This document shows, in pieces, positions 6,400-9,979 of a DNA stretch of 9,979 bases. A program made the translations under genes and the position numbers. The notes beneath the pieces are model-generated. The model was not told the DNA's origin, ran no database searches, and saw only the letters and a program-made list of their open reading frames with translations. This DNA is from Eubacterium sp. (GTDB lineage: Bacteria; Bacillota; Clostridia; Lachnospirales; Lachnospiraceae), in NCBI GenBank assembly GCA_022776205.1, contig JALFIK010000215.1:1-9979 (forward strand), written 5' to 3'. Each line of letters opens with the position of its first letter. Position 1 is the first letter of the stretch.

Positions 6400-7173
6400 C
6401 TAATTTCCGCACTCAATACTGATTTCATTAAATTTTTTCAGGATATCATCCGTATCAATGGTATCCTTATCGGCTCCTTTATGATCCATCACAATTTTCC
6501 CCTGATGCATCATGAGCAGACGATCCCCATATTCCACCGCATAACGAAGATTATGGGTAACCATGATCGTCGTCAGTTTCTTTTCTTTAACCACTTTATC
6601 TGTAAGCTCCATGATCAGCTCTGCCGTTTTTGGATCCAGAGCTGCTGTATGTTCATCAAGAATAAGAAAGTCAATCGGTGTCATAGTAGACATAACAAGA
6701 GCCATTGCCTGTCTCTGCCCTCCGGACAAAGATCCAACCTTCACATCCATTTTATCTTCAAGCCCCAGACCTAACTGACTCAGACTTTCCCGGTAAAAAT
6801 CCACTCTTTTTTTACTGGTTCCTGCCCTGAGACCATACATTTTTCCTTTGTTATCTGCAAGAGACATATTTTCCTTAATTGTCATGGATGGACAGGTTCC
6901 CATTGCCGGATTCTGATAAACACGCCCCATATATTTTGCTCTCTGAAACTCTTTTTCTTTTGAAATATCTTTTCCGTCAATTATGATTCTTCCCCGGTCC
7001 ATGCGGATACTTCCACAAATCAGATTAAGCATGGATGTTTTTCCGGAGCCGTTACTGCCCACCACAGAAACAAATTCATGTTCGTCGATGGAGAGATTAA
7101 AGTCTTTAAACAGACACATTTCATTTACCGTGCCCGGATTATAATATTTGTCAATATGTTTTAATTCAAGCAT
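6400..7173 (-). CDS. trpZ: ABC transporter ATPase of a TrpXYZ-type tryptophan importer
   Basis: This 257-residue cytoplasmic ATPase powers the importer formed with the permease and lipoprotein upstream. All ABC motifs are present: Walker A GSNGSGKT (39-46), Q-loop Gln87 in RVYQNP, signature LSGGQ (149-153), Walker B FLILDE (169-174) with catalytic Glu174, D-loop AALD (177-180) and switch His207 in MVTHN. Its first 8 bp overlap the 3' end of the permease gene, showing translational coupling. It is the last gene of the operon and is followed by the terminator at 6340-6388. The family is the ATPase partner of BPD_transp_2 permeases with ABC_sub_bind proteins. The tryptophan assignment rests mainly on the Trp T-box at the head of the operon, not on the ATPase itself. 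Confidence 0.92.
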   Translation of the reverse strand: MLELKHIDKYYNPGTVNEMCLFKDFNLSIDEHEFVSVVGSNGSGKTSMLNLICGSIRMDRGRIIIDGKDISKEKEFQRAKYMGRVYQNPAMGTCPSMTIKENMSLADNKGKMYGLRAGTSKKRVDFYRESLSQLGLGLEDKMDVKVGSLSGGQRQAMALVMSTMTPIDFLILDEHTAALDPKTAELIMELTDKVVKEKKLTTIMVTHNLRYAVEYGDRLLMMHQGKIVMDHKGADKDTIDTDDILKKFNEISIECGN

Positions 7174-8047
7174 TTCCCTTCACCTTTTTCTTTCTGTCCA
7201 TACTGATTATAAGAATCACAAGGAATAATACTGCAGTAATCAGTTTCATAAATACCGGTTCAAAGTTACGGATGGCGATGGCCACACAAGCTTTATAAAG
7301 AATTGAGCCTATGACCACCGACGAGGTTGCCTTTATAAAAGTAAATCCTTTTAACAGACTGGTACCGATGATGACACTGGCAAGACCAAGGACAAGCGCT
7401 CCGGTACCGGAAGAAATTTCAAACACTTTCTGCTCCTGACAGAATACGCATCCGGACAGTGAAACAAGTCCATTGGAAATAGCCAGACCGATAATCTTTA
7501 CATTTCCTTTATCTTTTGCGAGAGAAGTGACTAAAGTATCGTTGTCACCCACTGCCCGCAAAAGATATCCCGCCTGCGTATTCAAAAAGAAATCCAATAA
7601 AAGTTTCGCCAGCAGTACAACGATGAGTATGATGAGCAGTTTGGAATAATCTGGAATCTCTCCGCCGAAAATTTTATCCAGCCAGTTATTTTTGAAAATG
7701 GTTTCACAAGAAAAGATGGGAAGGTTATTCGTTCCCGCCACAAGCATATTGATCGTGTAAAGTCCAGTCATTACAATCACTCCCGAAAGAAGATCCCGCA
7801 CTTTAAATTTCACATGGATCAGGCCGGTGCACATGCCTGCCACAGCACCGGCAAGAAAAGATATCGGGAGAGTAAGATATGGATTCATCCCGTTTTTAAT
7901 CAAGATTGCAGTCACAGCAGCTCCCAATGGAAAACTCCCATCCACAGTAAGATCCGGAAAATCCAGAATCTTATAAGTTATATAAATACCAAGAGCCAGC
8001 AAACCATAAATCAGACCCTGCTCCACAATTGTAAACAACAAATCCAT
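7166..8047 (-). CDS. trpY: ABC transporter permease of a TrpXYZ-type tryptophan importer
   Basis: This 293-residue integral membrane protein of the branched-chain-type permease family (BPD_transp_2) forms the substrate channel. It has about eight hydrophobic segments, the first at about 7-27 (EQGLIYGLLALGIYITYKI). It has the family block DLTVDGSFPLGAA (32-44), and LRAVGDND (163-170), a cytoplasmic loop of the kind that docks to the ATPase. SNGLVSLSGC (191-200) is also typical. The C-terminus is a basic tail (RKKKVK). GAGGA lies 8 nt before the ATG. The gene follows the lipoprotein gene by 40 bp and overlaps the ATPase gene by 8 bp. The permease family also serves other substrates; tryptophan is inferred from the upstream T-box and the neighbouring lipoprotein type. 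Confidence 0.92.
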   Translation of the reverse strand: MDLLFTIVEQGLIYGLLALGIYITYKILDFPDLTVDGSFPLGAAVTAILIKNGMNPYLTLPISFLAGAVAGMCTGLIHVKFKVRDLLSGVIVMTGLYTINMLVAGTNNLPIFSCETIFKNNWLDKIFGGEIPDYSKLLIILIVVLLAKLLLDFFLNTQAGYLLRAVGDNDTLVTSLAKDKGNVKIIGLAISNGLVSLSGCVFCQEQKVFEISSGTGALVLGLASVIIGTSLLKGFTFIKATSSVVIGSILYKACVAIAIRNFEPVFMKLITAVLFLVILIISMDRKKKVKGNA

Positions 8048-8087
8048 CTCTTACATCCTCATCTTTCTATTCAGCTTCTCTGTCCTT

Positions 8088-9122
8088 CTATTCGGATTCT
8101 GAAATTTCTGTAAAACTTTCCACTGCCCGGTCCTTCATAGTATCCGGTACAGTAATCCCCAGATTCTGTGCAACTTTTTCATTAACATAAAGGCTGTTTT
8201 CCTCAATTGCCTCAAATGCCATATCTTCTGCCTTTGCCTCACCTTTTAAAATTTTCGCTGCCATCTGTCCAGTCTGTTTCCCAAGTTTGATGTAATCAAT
8301 TCCTTCTGCAGCAAGACAGCCGATTTTTACCTGCTCAATTTCGCTACCGAATACAGGAATTTTCTTTTCATTTGCCTTGTCGAGAATGGTTGCCAGTGAA
8401 GATACCACTGTATTGTCCGTAAGGTTTGTCATACAATCCACTTTTCCGAGAAGATTTTCTGTGGCAAGGGAAATATCTCCTGTATTATTGATCCCCTTCT
8501 TCTCAATTTTAAAACCGTAATCTCCCGCTAACTTTTCATACTGCTCAATCGTATACACGGAATTTGCCTCACTGGTTGTGTATAAAATACCGATTGTTTT
8601 TGCATCCGGAAGAATCTCCCGGATCATTTTAAGCTGGGCTTCTACCGGGAGGACATCGCTGGTACCCGTTACATTTCCAACCGGTTTGTTATCCTCTCCT
8701 GCAAGTTCGGCCGTTACAGGATTCGTTACAGCAGTATAAACTACCGGAATATCTTTATCCATTGCTGCATTGTAAGCACTCTGGGCTGCCGGAGTTGCAA
8801 TCGCACAAATTAAATCCATATCCTTGTTCGATACAAAATTCTGTGCAATCTGGGCTGCCGTACCCGGATCTGCATCTGCATTCTTTTCTTCCACAGTAAG
8901 ATTTTTTCCTTCCTCAATTCCCGCTTCTTTCAAACCTTCAAGGAAGCCCTCCCGACAGTTATCCAGAGAACCATGCTCTGCAAACTGCGAAATACCGATG
9001 GTATAGTTTGCTTCCGCCTGGCTCTTTGTCGATGAACTTTCGTTTCCGCCTGAACTTCCACAGCCTGCCAGACCTGCAAGCATTGCTAAGCTTAAAATTC
9101 CTGCCAATACACGTTTTCTCAT
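8088..9122 (-). CDS. trpX: ABC transporter substrate-binding lipoprotein, tryptophan type
   Basis: This 344-residue extracytoplasmic protein, lipid-anchored to the membrane, captures the substrate and delivers it to the permease. It starts with a lipoprotein signal: basic MRKR, a hydrophobic core, and lipobox LAGC (18-21) with Cys21 as the lipid-modified residue. A Ser/Gly/Asn-rich tether follows. The mature part, from about residue 40 (YTIGISQFAEHGSLDNCREG), belongs to the ABC_sub_bind family (two Rossmann-like lobes), with PVVYTAVTNPVTAEL (125-139) among its typical blocks. AAGGAG lies 8 nt before the ATG. It is the first gene of the three-gene operon, behind a T-box leader whose specifier is the Trp codon UGG, so L-tryptophan is the likely ligand. 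Family members without such a leader bind other ligands, so the assignment leans on the riboswitch. Confidence 0.92.
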   Translation of the reverse strand: MRKRVLAGILSLAMLAGLAGCGSSGGNESSSTKSQAEANYTIGISQFAEHGSLDNCREGFLEGLKEAGIEEGKNLTVEEKNADADPGTAAQIAQNFVSNKDMDLICAIATPAAQSAYNAAMDKDIPVVYTAVTNPVTAELAGEDNKPVGNVTGTSDVLPVEAQLKMIREILPDAKTIGILYTTSEANSVYTIEQYEKLAGDYGFKIEKKGINNTGDISLATENLLGKVDCMTNLTDNTVVSSLATILDKANEKKIPVFGSEIEQVKIGCLAAEGIDYIKLGKQTGQMAAKILKGEAKAEDMAFEAIEENSLYVNEKVAQNLGITVPDTMKDRAVESFTEISESE

Positions 9123-9215
9123 TTTTTTCTCTCCTTTTTATAGTTATTTTTTAATAACAGAAACGTCAGCTGCAGTGTCAATATCTTTTTTCAGAAAAAG
9201 AACAGATTCCAAAAG

Positions 9216-9248
9216 AAAAAACGTCCCAGACAAAAACTGTCTGAGACG
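9216..9248 (-). terminator. T-box attenuator terminator
   Basis: On the minus strand CGTCTCAGAC (9248-9239) pairs with GTCTGGGACG (9231-9222), including one G-U pair, with a 7-nt loop and then six T residues (9221-9216). Its left arm overlaps the sequence needed to close the antiterminator, so uncharged tRNA binding upstream should prevent this hairpin and let transcription reach the transporter genes. Confidence 0.9.
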
Positions 9249-9502
9249 GTAATAATCCTGTTATTATCGCGGTACCACTCAACTTGATGAATCATATAAT
9301 GAATCGTCCACTTTTTCACGCACTGGCATACGTTCCTGATTGATAACGGGTTTGGTTCCCGACAGTGCCTACTCTTCTCATTTCAGACTGTCCTCAAAAG
9401 GCCATTCGGCAATCCATTCCATACAGCAATTCCACCACCTGCTGCTCTCTGTAACTTCATCGGAAAGCCTACTCTTCTTTCTCATCGGTTTCTCTCATAT
9501 TG
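9216..9502 (-). promoter_or_regulatory. tryptophan T-box riboswitch leader
   Basis: This leader senses uncharged tRNA-Trp and controls transcription of the trpXYZ operon by antitermination. The T-box core GAGTGGTACCGCG lies at 9280-9268, ahead of a terminator at 9248-9216. Stem I has the AGUA motif in AAGAGTAGGC on its 5' side (about 9473-9464). The helix GGCTTTCC/GGATTGCC then positions CCGAATGGCC so that the specifier is TGG (9404-9402), the Trp codon. Stem II is closed by GACAGT/ACTGTC and repeats the GAA...AGTA S-turn pattern; CCCGTTATC follows, as in the usual stem IIA/B region. The 93 bp between the terminator and the lipoprotein gene show only a small AT-rich inverted repeat, GTTATT/AATAAC (9143-9158), and the ribosome site. 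Confidence 0.93.
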
Positions 9503-9508
9503 TACTTT

Positions 9509-9537
9509 AGTATATTACAGTGTCAGTGAATTGTCAA
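9509..9537 (-). promoter_or_regulatory. sigma-A promoter of the T-box/trpXYZ operon
   Basis: On the minus strand a perfect TTGACA (9537-9532) is followed after exactly 17 nt by TATACT (9514-9509). Transcription would start near 9502, at the beginning of the T-box leader. The -35 overlaps the TGA stop of the upstream PAP2 gene (9536-9534). It is the best promoter in the window by consensus. Confidence 0.85.
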
Positions 9538-9979
9538 GATTTTTTCTGATATCCCGTGTCCCTTTTCTTCATGATCCAACTAAACAAAAACCCACAAAAT
9601 GCACCGACCAGGATGACGGCAAAAATATCCGTCGGATAATGCACATAAAGATACATTCTTGAAAATGCAATCAGCAATCCAGGCATGCCGATAAATGCAC
9701 CAAGTTTTTTCCAGCCGGAAAAAAGCAGGGAAAAAACAACAGAAAAAGCAGAAGATGTATGTCCGGAAGGGAAAGATGTCCCAGAGGGTCTTGGAATAAG
9801 AATTCTCATCTCCTCCACAAGCTCGAAAGGCCTGCTTCTCCCGACAAGTGGCTTAATTACAAGATTACATAAAATGGCATCTGTAATTAATGCCAGGGCA
9901 GCAACAATTCCCACTTTCCGCGTTTTCGGAATACAAAGAAGCACAGCAACAATTACAATCCATAGGAATCCATGATCTC
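9534..9979 (-). CDS. PAP2-family phosphatase, 5'-truncated by the window edge
   Basis: This is a membrane phosphatase of the PAP2/acid phosphatase type, acting on lipid phosphates or diphosphates such as phosphatidic acid or undecaprenyl diphosphate. All three catalytic motifs are present: KPLVGRSRP (the KX6RP motif), FPSGH with the catalytic-site His, and SRMYLYVHYPTD (SRX5HX3D) with the nucleophilic His. Hydrophobic helices surround them, and the protein ends in a basic tail. The frame stays open to the right edge; the residues just upstream of the GTG at 9944 (HGFLWIVIVAV) continue a membrane helix usual for the family. That GTG is therefore internal, and the true start lies outside the window. 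There is no terminator between it and the T-box promoter. The substrate cannot be decided; an undecaprenyl-diphosphatase role is possible. Confidence 0.92.
   Translation of the reverse strand, partial: DHGFLWIVIVAVLLCIPKTRKVGIVAALALITDAILCNLVIKPLVGRSRPFELVEEMRILIPRPSGTSFPSGHTSSAFSVVFSLLFSGWKKLGAFIGMPGLLIAFSRMYLYVHYPTDIFAVILVGAFCGFLFSWIMKKRDTGYQKKS

Noticed and set aside
9176..9181. Second TTGACA on the minus strand between the T-box terminator and the lipoprotein gene
   Set aside because: No acceptable -10 element lies 16-18 nt downstream; a promoter here would also bypass the riboswitch.
9942..9944. GTG at 9944 as the start of the PAP2 gene
   Set aside because: The frame remains open to the window edge and the upstream residues continue a membrane helix, so the gene is 5'-truncated.
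1..9979. CRISPR arrays, tRNA or rRNA genes, insertion sequences, attachment sites
   Set aside because: None seen: no regularly spaced repeats, no transposase or integrase frames, and no cloverleaf-like sequence noticed on either strand.

Overview
The window looks like a chromosome segment of a spore-forming Clostridia member, most likely Lachnospiraceae-like. The reasons are a SpoIIID gene, a tryptophan T-box leader, strong AGGAGG-type Shine-Dalgarno sites, moderate-to-low GC, and PTS operons with a PRD-type regulator. The species cannot be named from the sequence. Every gene except spoIIID lies on the minus strand.

Left block (1-5685, minus, read right to left): a sugar phosphotransferase cluster in the order fructose-family EIIA, fructose-family EIIBC, a PRD/EIIB/EIIA-domain regulator, mannose-family EIIAB, and mannose-family EIIC, which runs off the left edge. 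Gaps are 14-48 bp, except for 173 bp before the regulator, which holds a possible internal promoter. Phosphoryl groups would pass from HPr through the EIIA histidines and the EIIB cysteine or histidine to the incoming sugar. The regulator carries its own PTS-like phosphorylation sites and probably senses the flux. The sugar is not readable from the sequence. Having both a fructose-type and a mannose-type transporter around one regulator is the notable point.

Middle (5686-6399): a 373-bp gene-free divergent region, then spoIIID (plus), the mother-cell sporulation regulator, then a terminator usable in both directions. The gene-free region holds a 15-bp palindrome on the PTS side, two perfect Spo0A boxes around a sigma-A-like promoter, and a roughly 130-nt stretch ending in a strong intrinsic terminator. 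A sigma-E-like promoter for spoIIID starts right after that terminator. The stretch between the Spo0A-box promoter and the terminator folds so that a CU-rich anti-Shine-Dalgarno sequence sits in a hairpin loop. It is the best candidate here for an undescribed element: a sporulation-linked small RNA.

Right block (6400-9979, minus): a 5'-partial PAP2 phosphatase gene at the right edge, then a well-formed promoter, a T-box riboswitch whose specifier codon reads UGG (Trp), and the three-gene ABC importer it controls (lipoprotein, permease, ATPase). The Trp specifier plus the family of the three proteins identifies a TrpXYZ-type tryptophan uptake system, switched on when uncharged tRNA-Trp accumulates.
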